Below are positions 15,123 through 23,776 of a stretch of 32,925 bases of DNA, in pieces (position 1 is the first letter of the stretch; the number at the start of each line of letters is the position of its first letter). Position numbers and translations under genes: made by a program. The stretch is from assembly GCA_964406005.1 (NCBI GenBank), contig CAYOPZ010000034.1, positions 1 to 32,925 of the forward strand. Reading direction: 5' to 3'. A model generated the notes under the pieces. It was not told where the DNA came from. It worked only from the letters and a program-made list of their open reading frames with translations, and ran no database searches. This DNA is from CAYOPZ01 sp964406005. GTDB lineage: Bacteria > Bacteroidota > Bacteroidia > Bacteroidales > SM23-62.

Positions 15123-18100
15123 ATGACGGTCAGTTCAAGATACAGACACATCATACTTTCAATCCTCTGCCTTCTGATTACCATCCAATTATCGGGCCAG
15201 TTCTATTACGGGACCCGTATGACATTCGGGAAAAGCAGGGTGCAGTACAATGACTTCTACTGGTATTTTTACAGGTACGAAAGATTCGACACTTATTTCA
15301 ACCAGGAGGGGAAAGCCCTTGCCAATTATACAGCCGATTTTCTGTCAGAGGAAATCAACCGTATCGAGGAATTGTTCGACTATACCCTGGAGGAGCGTCT
15401 TATTTTTATTGTATATAATAAGCTGACCGACTTCAGACAGAGCAATATCGGCCTGATCACCGGACATGAAGAGTACAATACGGGAGGCGTTACGCGAATC
15501 GTCCGCAACAAGGTATTCGCTTATTTTGACGGGGATCATAAAAAATTTGAACAGCAGATAAGCGCTGCGATCACTGAAGTGCTGGTGAACGAATTGCTTT
15601 ACGGAAACGAATTTCGTGAAAACCTCACGAATTCAACACTGATCGACCTGCCGGACTGGTATTTGAAGGGATTGGTATCCTATGTATCCAGGGACTGGGA
15701 TTTTGAGGTTGAGAACCGTGTCAAGGACGGTATTCTGAGCGGCAGGTATGAAAGGTTCAATCAGCTTACGGGCGATGAGGCGGTATATGCGGGCCATTCT
15801 TTCTGGCATTATATTGCCGAGACCTACGGCATATCCGTTATCCCGAATATTATCTACCTGACAAGGATCAATAAGAATGCCAACACCGGGTTCCTGTATG
15901 TACTCGGATTCCCGATCAAGGACCTTTCGGATGACTGGATGAATTATTACCTGGACCGGTATGATGAAAGCAGGGTGGAAAGGAACCTGCCCGACACCGG
16001 CATGCTGATCCCCAAACCGAATAAAAGGAGGGTTTACAATCAGGTCAGGATCAGTCCGGACGGCAAAACCATTGCCTTTGTAACCAACGAACTGGGTCAG
16101 TACAAGGTCTGGTTGTATGATACGCGTACCGGAAAACGGAAAAACATCATTACAAAGGAGCATCGTCTTGACCAGATCCCGGATTATACCTATCCTGTGC
16201 TTGCCTGGCATCCGACAGGCCGCATCCTGTCTTTTATTACCGAAGAGAACGGCGGGCTTAAATTGTATTATTATACGCTTGAAACCGGGGAACTCACATG
16301 GCGGAACCTTATATTTTTTGAAAAGGTGCTTGATTTCGATTATTCCGACGACGGGTTCAGAATAGTGGTCTCCGGGATCAACCGGGGCCAGTCGGACATC
16401 TATGTGCATACCATCGCTGCCGGCACCAATGAAAAGCTGACGGACGATATTTACGATGATTTCCATCCCAGGTTCATCAACAATTCAAAACAGATCATAT
16501 TCAGTTCGAACCGGCCCGAAGATACCATTGATTACAGGATTGAAGGAGATGCCCTGAACAGCCGGTATCTGACGCGGAACCTCTATATTATTGACTATGC
16601 AAGCCGGAACAGGGAATCCAGGGAAATCTCCGAATATCATTTTGTCGACGATGTGCAGCCTTTTGCCGTCGGACCCAATCAATTCAGTTATCTGAGTGAC
16701 CGGAATGGAATTGTAAACAGATACATTGCCAACCATGACAGTGCCATCAGTTACATAGATACAATCATACACTATTCATATCATACACGGTCCTACCCCA
16801 TCACAAATTACAGGAGAAACATCCTTGAACAGGACGTAAACCCGGAGACAGGCCAGTATGCCGAAATCATCCTGCATGACAACAGGTATTATATATACCG
16901 GGGAGAGATCAATCCCGCACAAAATGCATATTCCGGAGAAATGACGAACACGGATTTCCGCGGCATGTACACCCGGAAGATCAGGGAGGCGGACAGCCTG
17001 AAACGTGTTAAAAAGGAAGTCGTCTCGATGCAGGAAATAGAAAACAACCGTATTATAACACAGGCCGAAGATACCGTTGATCTCGGCAGGCAGACGATAG
17101 ATATCAATAACTACATTTTCGAACTGGAAAAGCTGAACTATTACAACCGGAAATTTTCAAAAGACAACCTGAACCTTGTGCTTGACACCACCCGGTTTAC
17201 AAGACCTACACCAAGGATCTACGAAACGGCATTTTATACCAATTACATCGCCAGCCAGATCGATTTCAGCTTCCTGAATGCCTCCTACCAGACATTTACA
17301 GGCGGTGCTGTTTATTATAATCCGGGCTTTAACATGCTTTTTAAGCTGGGTACAAATGACCTTTTTGAAGATTATAAGGTTACCGGGGGAGTGAGATTTT
17401 CTGCCGATTTCGACAGCAATGAATTCCTGCTGAGCATGGAAAACCTGAAACGGCGCCTTAACAAGAGGCTTATTTTCCACCGGCAGGTGTTCAAGAGCGA
17501 AAATGAGGATTCCTATGTCAAATCCTACTCCCACAATGTCATGTTAACACTCAGGTGGCCTTTCAGCCAGGTATCCGCATTCGAAGGCAGCCTTTCCGGC
17601 AGGTATGACAATTATGTCTACCTGTCAACCGATCTGAAGAACCTGACCAAAGATAACATCCAGAATTACTGGGGCGGTTTGAACCTTGCCTATATTTTTG
17701 ACAATACAAGGTACCTGGGACAGAATCTCTACGATGGAACGCGCATGAAGGTTTTCGCCGAAGCCTACCAGCAGTTGAATAACGAAAACTTTGACATGTA
17801 TTCGGTAGGAATAGACGTTCGGCATTACCTCAGGATACACCGTACACTCATCTGGGCGAACCGCTTTGCCTCTGGTGCCTCTTTTGGAAGAAGCAGGCTG
17901 ATCTATTACCTGGGCAGCGTCGACAACTGGATCAATCTTTCGACCAAGGTGCAACAATTCGACAGCAGCATACCCATAGATTATTCCAAGAACTATGTCT
18001 GGCAAACCCTTGCCAGCAATATGCGGGGTTTCACGCAGAACATCCGAAACGGGGACAGGTTTGCCCTGATCAACTCTGAAATCAGGTGGCCCGTTTTCAG

Positions 18101-18413
18101 GTATTTTGCAAATCATCCCATCAGTTCGAATTTCCTTAACAATTTCCAGCTCGTGGGATTTTCCGACATCGGTACAGCCTGGAACGGCCCGCATCCATGG
18201 TCCGGGCAAAATGCCTATGACAATGAAACAATAGAAACCGGTCCCCTGACCATAACCATAGATACGAACCGGCAGCCCATTGTGGCCGGGTACGGTTTCG
18301 GATTTCGCAGCATGCTGCTGGGATACTGGGTAAGACTTGACTGGGCCTGGGGCATTGAGAACAACATAATCCTTCCCCGGATATTCTATCTCTCCATGAG
18401 CCTCGACTTTTAA
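15123..18413 (+). CDS. Outer-membrane protein: pseudo-peptidase MA, TolB-like propeller, C-terminal beta-barrel
   Basis: The 1096-residue protein starts at the ATG at 15123 with a signal peptide (about 1-25). Residues about 50-290 resemble a peptidase MA (gluzincin) domain, but the HExxH zinc site reads TEVLV (151-155) and the later W..EG motif reads WYLKG (179-183), so it is probably catalytically dead. Residues about 310-560 form a TolB/PD40-like propeller (VRISPDGKTIAFVTN, LAWHPTGRILSFITE, IIFSSNRPED). A linker rich in charged residues follows, and about 690-1096 look like a transmembrane beta-barrel of the BamA/surface-antigen type with alternating aromatic strands and a terminal LSMSLDF. 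It is probably in the outer membrane with its propeller in the periplasm. Related three-part proteins occur in Bacteroidetes, role unknown. Confidence 0.85.
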   Translation: MTVSSRYRHIILSILCLLITIQLSGQFYYGTRMTFGKSRVQYNDFYWYFYRYERFDTYFNQEGKALANYTADFLSEEINRIEELFDYTLEERLIFIVYNKLTDFRQSNIGLITGHEEYNTGGVTRIVRNKVFAYFDGDHKKFEQQISAAITEVLVNELLYGNEFRENLTNSTLIDLPDWYLKGLVSYVSRDWDFEVENRVKDGILSGRYERFNQLTGDEAVYAGHSFWHYIAETYGISVIPNIIYLTRINKNANTGFLYVLGFPIKDLSDDWMNYYLDRYDESRVERNLPDTGMLIPKPNKRRVYNQVRISPDGKTIAFVTNELGQYKVWLYDTRTGKRKNIITKEHRLDQIPDYTYPVLAWHPTGRILSFITEENGGLKLYYYTLETGELTWRNLIFFEKVLDFDYSDDGFRIVVSGINRGQSDIYVHTIAAGTNEKLTDDIYDDFHPRFINNSKQIIFSSNRPEDTIDYRIEGDALNSRYLTRNLYIIDYASRNRESREISEYHFVDDVQPFAVGPNQFSYLSDRNGIVNRYIANHDSAISYIDTIIHYSYHTRSYPITNYRRNILEQDVNPETGQYAEIILHDNRYYIYRGEINPAQNAYSGEMTNTDFRGMYTRKIREADSLKRVKKEVVSMQEIENNRIITQAEDTVDLGRQTIDINNYIFELEKLNYYNRKFSKDNLNLVLDTTRFTRPTPRIYETAFYTNYIASQIDFSFLNASYQTFTGGAVYYNPGFNMLFKLGTNDLFEDYKVTGGVRFSADFDSNEFLLSMENLKRRLNKRLIFHRQVFKSENEDSYVKSYSHNVMLTLRWPFSQVSAFEGSLSGRYDNYVYLSTDLKNLTKDNIQNYWGGLNLAYIFDNTRYLGQNLYDGTRMKVFAEAYQQLNNENFDMYSVGIDVRHYLRIHRTLIWANRFASGASFGRSRLIYYLGSVDNWINLSTKVQQFDSSIPIDYSKNYVWQTLASNMRGFTQNIRNGDRFALINSEIRWPVFRYFANHPISSNFLNNFQLVGFSDIGTAWNGPHPWSGQNAYDNETIETGPLTITIDTNRQPIVAGYGFGFRSMLLGYWVRLDWAWGIENNIILPRIFYLSMSLDF

Positions 18414-18423
18414 ATACAATCCT

Positions 18424-18792
18424 ATGACAACGTATGCAGTACTAATGCTGATTGCAATCGGATTACTCGGCGGGTTTGTTGCCGGCAGTCTCGGTGTCGG
18501 CGGCGGAATTATCATTGTCCCGGCGCTGATTTTCATTCTTGGCCTGACACAGCATGAGGCCCAGGGCACAAGCCTGGCAATGATGCTCGCTCCCATCGGC
18601 ATTCTCGCGGCATTCAATTATTACAAGGCGGGATATGTCAATGTGCGATATGCCGTCATACTAATGGTAGTTTTCATACTGGGCGGATATTTTGGTTCAT
18701 TGTTTGCGGTAAGTCTTCCGGATGCCGCCCTGAAAAAAATATTCGGAGTATTAATGTTAATCGTGGGACTCAGGATGATCATATGGTCCTGA
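18424..18792 (+). CDS. Half-size TauE/SafE (TSUP) family permease
   Basis: The 122-residue protein has four predicted membrane helices. The first two contain the TSUP signature GGFVAGSLGVGGGIIIVPAL followed by the TSLA(M) motif. Full TSUP anion or sulfite exporters are about 250 residues with two such halves, so this is a single repeat unit that would have to dimerise. It starts 10 bp after the barrel-protein stop and lies 17 bp before the amidohydrolase gene, so co-transcription is likely. The substrate cannot be told from sequence. Confidence 0.85.
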   Translation: MTTYAVLMLIAIGLLGGFVAGSLGVGGGIIIVPALIFILGLTQHEAQGTSLAMMLAPIGILAAFNYYKAGYVNVRYAVILMVVFILGGYFGSLFAVSLPDAALKKIFGVLMLIVGLRMIIWS

Positions 18793-18809
18793 TTATATAA
18801 CCTGTTTTT

Positions 18810-20009
18810 ATGAAGCTAATCACGAGCATACAGTCGCTTTCCGGGGACCTGTTTCCGGAAATCCGGAATGTCAGAAGGCATCTCCACAGCCATCCCGAAC
18901 TGTCCTTCAGGGAATACAAAACCTCGGAATACATTTGTCAGCAGCTCGAACGGGATAAGATCCCGTACCGGAAAGGCATTGCCGGAACCGGGATTGTGGC
19001 AGAGATCGGCGGAAAGAATCAGCTTGGGAAAATCATCGCCCTCCGGGCCGACATGGACGCCCTGCCCATCCGGGAAGAAAACGAGGTTGATTACTCATCC
19101 GGCAATGACGGAGTCATGCATGCCTGCGGGCATGATGTGCATATGGCTTCCCTGCTGGGTGCCGCCAGGATCCTCCTGAAACTGAGAGACCGGTTCCCGG
19201 GTAAGGTTAAGCTTGTTTTCCAGCCCGGTGAAGAAAAAGCACCCGGCGGAGCAAGGAAGATGCTTGAAGAAGGCCTTTTCGGGGACGAGCATCCCGACCT
19301 TATGATTGCCCAACATGTGTATCCGTCCATGCTCAGCGGTCAGGTCGGATTCCGGGAAGGGAAATACATGGCATCCAGCGATGAAATATATATGCGTATC
19401 CGCGGTAAGGGGGGACATGCTGCAATGCCCCACAAAGCCACGGACAGCGTTTTGATCGCCTCACACATACTTGTGGCGCTGCAACAGATCGTCTCCAGGA
19501 ACGCAGTGGCCTCGATCCCCACAGTGCTGTCTTTCGGAAGAATGATCGCCGATGGGGCCGTTAATGTGATCCCGCCTGAAGTCAGCGTTGAAGGCACCTT
19601 CAGAACCATGGACGAACAATGGAGGGCGGAAGCCCACGAGCGCATGGCCAATATAGCACAATCCATTGCCGGGAGCATGGGAGGGTCCTGCGAATTCGAA
19701 ATACGGGAAGGCTATCCCGTCCTGTACAACGATCCGGAAATCACCAGGAAATCAAGCGCTTTCGCCAGGAATTACCTGGGAGATAAAATGGTTCACGATC
19801 TTGACACCCGTATGACGGCAGAGGATTTTTCATTTTTCGCTGAAAAATATCCGGCTGTTCTGTACCGGCTGGGGGTCAGAAGATCCATGGAACAAACTCC
19901 CCTGGAACTTCACACAGCGGTCTTTGATATAGATGAGGATGCCCTTAAGACCGGCATGGGATTGATGGCATGGCTGGCAATCTCCCACCTGTCGGAACAA
20001 ATAAGTTAG
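18810..20009 (+). CDS. M20 family amidohydrolase (N-acyl-amino acid / hippurate hydrolase type)
   Basis: The 399-residue cytoplasmic metallopeptidase has the family's motifs in order: RRHLHSHPELSF (about 24-35), ALRADMDALP, MHACGHDVHMA (about 105), QPGEE with the catalytic glutamate, GKGGHAAMPH in the lid domain and MTAEDFSFF near the C-terminus. This is the carboxypeptidase Ss1/hippuricase/IAA-amino-acid hydrolase branch, which removes acyl groups from N-acylated amino acids and related compounds. The exact substrate is unknown. It follows the TSUP gene by 17 bp. Confidence 0.93.
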   Translation: MKLITSIQSLSGDLFPEIRNVRRHLHSHPELSFREYKTSEYICQQLERDKIPYRKGIAGTGIVAEIGGKNQLGKIIALRADMDALPIREENEVDYSSGNDGVMHACGHDVHMASLLGAARILLKLRDRFPGKVKLVFQPGEEKAPGGARKMLEEGLFGDEHPDLMIAQHVYPSMLSGQVGFREGKYMASSDEIYMRIRGKGGHAAMPHKATDSVLIASHILVALQQIVSRNAVASIPTVLSFGRMIADGAVNVIPPEVSVEGTFRTMDEQWRAEAHERMANIAQSIAGSMGGSCEFEIREGYPVLYNDPEITRKSSAFARNYLGDKMVHDLDTRMTAEDFSFFAEKYPAVLYRLGVRRSMEQTPLELHTAVFDIDEDALKTGMGLMAWLAISHLSEQIS

Positions 20010-20012
20010 TTT

Positions 20013-20020
20013 TATCTTTG
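20013..20020 (+). promoter_or_regulatory. -7 element for the ferredoxin gene
   Basis: TATCTTTG matches TAnnTTTG just after the amidohydrolase stop. Transcription would start near 20026, giving a leader of about 57 nt before the ferredoxin ATG at 20083. A -33 TTG is not obvious. Confidence 0.4.
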
Positions 20021-20082
20021 GAGTTCAATATTTAGAATATAACTTTACTGAGAAATTGTTTTACCAATAATCCATAAATAAG

Positions 20083-20250
20083 ATGGCACACGTAATAAAT
20101 GATGAATGTACAGCCTGTGGTGCCTGTATTGATGAATGTCCGGAAGAAGCTATTTCCGAGGGTGATATCTATGTGATAGATCCCGAGTTGTGTACGGATT
20201 GCGGTACTTGCGTGGATGTCTGCCCGGTAGAGGCCATTCATGAAGAATAA
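20083..20250 (+). CDS. 2[4Fe-4S] bacterial-type ferredoxin
   Basis: This 55-residue protein starts MAHVINDECTACGACIDECP and has two CxxCxxCxxxCP cluster motifs: Cys9, 12, 15, 19 and Cys37, 40, 43, 47. All eight ligands are present, each group followed by the usual proline. The length and layout are those of clostridial-type ferredoxins, low-potential electron carriers for example for pyruvate:ferredoxin oxidoreductase. It has its own candidate promoter (20013-20020) and an intrinsic terminator 26 bp after the stop, so it is likely a monocistronic, highly expressed gene. Confidence 0.95.
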   Translation: MAHVINDECTACGACIDECPEEAISEGDIYVIDPELCTDCGTCVDVCPVEAIHEE

Positions 20251-20276
20251 ACCACAGGCTTCAGGAACAAATTCAG

Positions 20277-20314
20277 GCCGATCTGCGAACCTCATTGCAG
20301 ATCGGCTTTTTTTT
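20277..20314 (+). terminator. Intrinsic terminator behind the ferredoxin gene
   Basis: Gccgatctgc (20277-20286) pairs perfectly with gcagatcggc (20297-20306) around a 10-nt loop and is followed by eight T residues (20307-20314). The T-tract overlaps the stop codon of the convergent gldB gene (tta at 20313-20315). Confidence 0.9.
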
Positions 20315-21350
20315 AAGGATCGTACCTGGATAGTGTAAGGATCTTCTGATAATCATTCTCATTCATTATATCCCTGAGGCTCAGTTCAGGGTGATTCCGG
20401 GCAAATGCTTCCACGATCCTCCAGCCAAGCCATACAGCTGCCCTCGCCGGGGATTCACTGGTAAAATCACCGGTAAACGGTCCGTACCCGGTAAATTTCT
20501 GTATCGTCAACCTGTCGGATTCGAATAAAATTTTATGTTCGACAAGGTAGTCCCACATGGCCTCTTCATTGTTCCGGCAAAACTTCATCTGGCCTGAGGT
20601 GAATCCCATGATCAGGCTGTCCGGCTGAGCGGGCAGCATCCACTTGGTAAAATAGGCGATCTTCCCATTGTAGATCATGTTGCTCAGGACATTATCCACC
20701 GAATCATTGTATTCGAATTCCGTCATCCCCCATCCCAGAAAACAATCCGTGGGTATCTTTCCCGGGTACATATTCAGGATCTGGTACCGCTGCAGGCCAA
20801 GCTTGTCGTAATAATCGACCTCCCGTCCAAGGTAGTTGTCAAGCCCTATCCCGATAATGCTTTCTGCAGTGACGATGGACCGGTTGAACCTTGAAACAAA
20901 GGAATATACCTGAGGCAGGGGCCGGTCCGGAAAATGTGCCTTGTATCTCCTGAATCCCCCGGTAAGCTGTTCTTCCAGACCTTCAAGGTCGGGGTATGTT
21001 TCCATGGTCCGGTCATATACCTCGTTATTCAGGAAATCCGTCAGGAAGGCCTTAAGGTAATCGGGATAGGCAGGCTGGGTGGCTCCTCCTATGTTAATGA
21101 TCCGGTAGTTGAACAGATCGAAGAATTCACCGTATTTATCATACAATCCGGGTACGGCAGCCGCTATGCTGTCGATTTTCACCGAAAACAGGTCCTGTTC
21201 AAAACGCTTTATTTTGATCTCGGCGCCAATCCCTGTGATATCCGTTTCATATTGCTGCTTCCCGCAGCCGGAAAGGCCGGTCAGGAATATCACGGGGATT
21301 GCCGGCAACAGACATCTGCACCTTGGTAAATTGTTTAAAATATATCTCAC
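20313..21350 (-). CDS. gldB: Gliding motility lipoprotein GldB
   Basis: The 345-residue protein begins with a lipoprotein signal, with the lipobox LSGC at about 26-29 (LTGLSGCGKQ), so it is probably tethered in the inner or outer membrane. The body matches the GldB family by motifs such as RFEQDLF, TDFLNNEVY, the IIGIGLDNYLG segment, PGKIPTDCFLGWGMTEFEYN, EAMWDYLVE and WLGWRIVEAF. In Flavobacterium GldB is needed for gliding and for function of the type IX secretion/gliding machinery. The start codon is GTG at 21350. The gene diverges from an outer-membrane protein gene and nadE, a gldB-nadE proximity typical of the phylum. No gldC is seen next to it. Confidence 0.9.
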   Translation of the reverse strand: MRYILNNLPRCRCLLPAIPVIFLTGLSGCGKQQYETDITGIGAEIKIKRFEQDLFSVKIDSIAAAVPGLYDKYGEFFDLFNYRIINIGGATQPAYPDYLKAFLTDFLNNEVYDRTMETYPDLEGLEEQLTGGFRRYKAHFPDRPLPQVYSFVSRFNRSIVTAESIIGIGLDNYLGREVDYYDKLGLQRYQILNMYPGKIPTDCFLGWGMTEFEYNDSVDNVLSNMIYNGKIAYFTKWMLPAQPDSLIMGFTSGQMKFCRNNEEAMWDYLVEHKILFESDRLTIQKFTGYGPFTGDFTSESPARAAVWLGWRIVEAFARNHPELSLRDIMNENDYQKILTLSRYDP

Positions 21351-21393
21351 GAATGTTTAATTTTATGGGATCAAATGAATAAACGGAAAAGCA

Positions 21394-22047
21394 ATGCAAA
21401 AGTACATATTAAGTCTCATCATTCTCACTTTCCCCTGCCGGATGTTTTCCCAGAAACTGAGTTTCAGTGTGGTCTTTGATCCGCAGCTCACCTGGATGAA
21501 TACCCATACCAGATCGGTTGAGGCGGGCGGAGCCGGATTCGGTTTTAATGCGGGCCTTGTGATGGACAATTATTTTGCTGAGAATTATGCATTTTCGACA
21601 GGCATTTCCATCTGGAAAACCGGTGGCATCCTTACGGTTGTCGACACGGCAGGCTTCCAGGACCCTTCCTGGCTGGATACACTGGGCCCAACTACCGCTG
21701 TCACCTACAACCTGCAATACATTACAATCCCCTTCAGCCTGAAACTGAAATCAAACCAGATCGGTTACAACACCTTTTTTGCACATCTCGGCATCAAAAA
21801 TCACATCAATGTCAGAGCTGTTGCGGACGCCGGCGATATCAATGTTTACGACGAAGACATCAGGGATGAGATCCGGTTTTTCATGATGTCTTATTTTATC
21901 GGCGGGGGGCTCGAATATTCCCTGGGCGGAAATACTGCATTGATAGCCGGATTGTATTATACGAGCGGATTCTGGGATGTCACCATGACGAAGGATTACA
22001 GGGTCAACATAAGCAGCATTGCCCTTCGCCTGGGCGTGAAATTCTGA
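21394..22047 (+). CDS. PorT-like outer-membrane beta-barrel protein
   Basis: The 217-residue protein has a signal peptide (about 1-19, ending MFSQ) and is otherwise made of amphipathic beta strands with turns rich in Gly, Asp and Asn. Typical strand pairs are FGFNAGLVMDNYFAENYAFSTGI, LQYITIPFSLKL and a closing IALRLGVKF. This fits the 8-10-strand PorT/opacity-like barrel family of Bacteroidetes, some of which assist T9SS. It lies 43 bp from the divergent gldB gene and 4 bp before nadE. The specific role is unknown. Confidence 0.85.
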   Translation: MQKYILSLIILTFPCRMFSQKLSFSVVFDPQLTWMNTHTRSVEAGGAGFGFNAGLVMDNYFAENYAFSTGISIWKTGGILTVVDTAGFQDPSWLDTLGPTTAVTYNLQYITIPFSLKLKSNQIGYNTFFAHLGIKNHINVRAVADAGDINVYDEDIRDEIRFFMMSYFIGGGLEYSLGGNTALIAGLYYTSGFWDVTMTKDYRVNISSIALRLGVKF

Positions 22048-22051
22048 TGTA

Positions 22052-23707
22052 ATGAAGGTCGTACTTGCACAATTGAATTATCATATCGGCAACTTCTCCG
22101 GGAACCTCGCAAGGTTGACCCGGGAAACCCGTAAGGCCAAAGCGCAGGGTGCGGACCTGGTCGTTTTTTCCGAACTGGCCGTATCCGGCTATCCTCCCCA
22201 GGATCTGTTGGAGTACAGCCGTTTTATCGAAGAATGTGAGCGGGCAATCCGGCAACTGGCAGCGGAAAGCGATCAAATCGGCATTCTGGTAGGGGCACCC
22301 TCCCGGAATCCCGAAAGCACGGGGAAAAAACTACACAACTCTGCTTTCTTCCTGCATGAAGGGAAGGTAAAACAGGTTTTTCATAAAACCCTCCTGCCAA
22401 CTTATGATATCTTCGATGAGTACAGGTATTTTGAACCCAACAGGGATTTCGGCATTCTGGATTTCAAAGGCATGAAAATGGCAGTGACGATCTGCGAGGA
22501 CCTCTGGTTCGATCAGCCGGTGGACAATGCATTTTCAAACAGCAGGCTGTATTCTGTCAATCCCCTGGATGAACTCATGAAGTCCGATCCCGATCTGGTT
22601 GTCAACCTGGCGGCATCTCCTTTTTCCTGGCTGAAGCAAGAGGCAAAAACCGGTATTTTCAGGAACAATGCGAAGAAATACAGGAAACCCGTTCTTTATG
22701 TAAACCAGGTCGGCGCCCATACAGAACTGATATTTGAAGGGGGATCCCTGGTTGTTGATGCGAAAGGGGATATTATCCGTTCGCTCAGGATGTTCGCGGA
22801 GGATCGCTGCCTTCTCGACCTGGACGGCCTTCTCGGGAATAACTTGCAGGCAGAACCACACAAACCATTGCAGGAAGTGGAGATGATATACCGCGGGCTG
22901 ATCATGGGGATAAGGGATTATTTCAGAAAACTGCATTTCGAAAAAGCCGTACTGGGCCTCTCGGGCGGCATAGATTCAGCGGTCACCCTGGCTCTTGCCT
23001 GTAAAGCCCTGGGGGCGGACAACCTCATGGCACTCCTTATGCCATCACAATACTCCTCCGGCCATTCGGTGCAGGACGCCGTTAAACTGGCCGGAACTCT
23101 CGGCGTATCATATGAAACCCTTCCCATACAGGGAACATTCAAAGCTTACCTTAAGGCGCTGGATCCCGTTTTCCATAACCTTCCGCATGACATCACCGAG
23201 GAAAACATACAATCCAGGATACGGGGTACATTTCTTATGGCCTATGCCAACAAGTTCGGTCATATTTTACTGAACACCAGCAATAAGAGTGAAGCCTCCG
23301 TGGGTTACGGAACCCTGTACGGGGATATGGCTGGAGGACTGTCTGTCCTGGGCGATGTGTACAAGACAGATGTATACAGGCTTGCCCGTTTTATAAACAG
23401 GAACCGGGAGGTCATACCCGTGAACATCCTTCAAAAACCCCCTTCGGCAGAGCTGAAACCGGATCAGAAAGATACGGACAGCCTTCCCGAATACGAGGTT
23501 CTTGACAGAATACTGTTCGCCTACATCGAACAGCAAAAACCCGTCGAAGAGATCATACGCCAGGGCAATGACCCGGAACTTACCCGGAAGATGGTGAACC
23601 TCGTCAATTCAAATGAATATAAGCGCTATCAAACACCTCCCATCCTGCGGATTTCCTCCAAGGCTTTTGGCGTGGGCAGAAGAATGCCGCTCGTAGCGAA
23701 ATATTGA
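22052..23707 (+). CDS. nadE: Glutamine-hydrolysing NAD+ synthetase
   Basis: The 551-residue two-domain enzyme makes NAD from deamido-NAD with glutamine as nitrogen donor. The N-terminal nitrilase-like amidase (about 1-265) has the Glu-Lys-Cys triad in VVFSELAVSGYPP, VFHKTLLPTYD and VTICEDLWF. The C-terminal ammonia-dependent synthase (about 280-551) has the pyrophosphatase P-loop LGLSGGIDSAV, NTSNKSE and the GDMAGG motif. The length fits the glutamine-dependent class. It starts 4 bp after the outer-membrane protein stop, so they probably share a transcript. Confidence 0.96.
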   Translation: MKVVLAQLNYHIGNFSGNLARLTRETRKAKAQGADLVVFSELAVSGYPPQDLLEYSRFIEECERAIRQLAAESDQIGILVGAPSRNPESTGKKLHNSAFFLHEGKVKQVFHKTLLPTYDIFDEYRYFEPNRDFGILDFKGMKMAVTICEDLWFDQPVDNAFSNSRLYSVNPLDELMKSDPDLVVNLAASPFSWLKQEAKTGIFRNNAKKYRKPVLYVNQVGAHTELIFEGGSLVVDAKGDIIRSLRMFAEDRCLLDLDGLLGNNLQAEPHKPLQEVEMIYRGLIMGIRDYFRKLHFEKAVLGLSGGIDSAVTLALACKALGADNLMALLMPSQYSSGHSVQDAVKLAGTLGVSYETLPIQGTFKAYLKALDPVFHNLPHDITEENIQSRIRGTFLMAYANKFGHILLNTSNKSEASVGYGTLYGDMAGGLSVLGDVYKTDVYRLARFINRNREVIPVNILQKPPSAELKPDQKDTDSLPEYEVLDRILFAYIEQQKPVEEIIRQGNDPELTRKMVNLVNSNEYKRYQTPPILRISSKAFGVGRRMPLVAKY

Positions 23708-23732
23708 CGGGACCCGAATTTTTCTTAATTTT

Positions 23733-23750
23733 ATATGTTCTATAACATAT
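23733..23750. promoter_or_regulatory. Operator-like inverted repeat before the Crp/Fnr gene
   Basis: Atatgtt (23733-23739) and aacatat (23744-23750) are perfect reverse complements separated by 4 bp. The central 14 bp have the 5-4-5 layout of Fnr-type sites. The nine bases taacatatt (23743-23751) recur at 23761-23769, 18 bp further on. The site is 26 bp before the ATG of a Crp/Fnr regulator, which suggests autoregulation. Confidence 0.5.
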
Positions 23751-23776
23751 TATGAGGATTTAACATATTTTCAACC

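Noticed and set aside
17625..18617. Minus-strand 330-codon open frame
   Set aside because: Antisense to the barrel domain and the TSUP gene; no recognisable domain.
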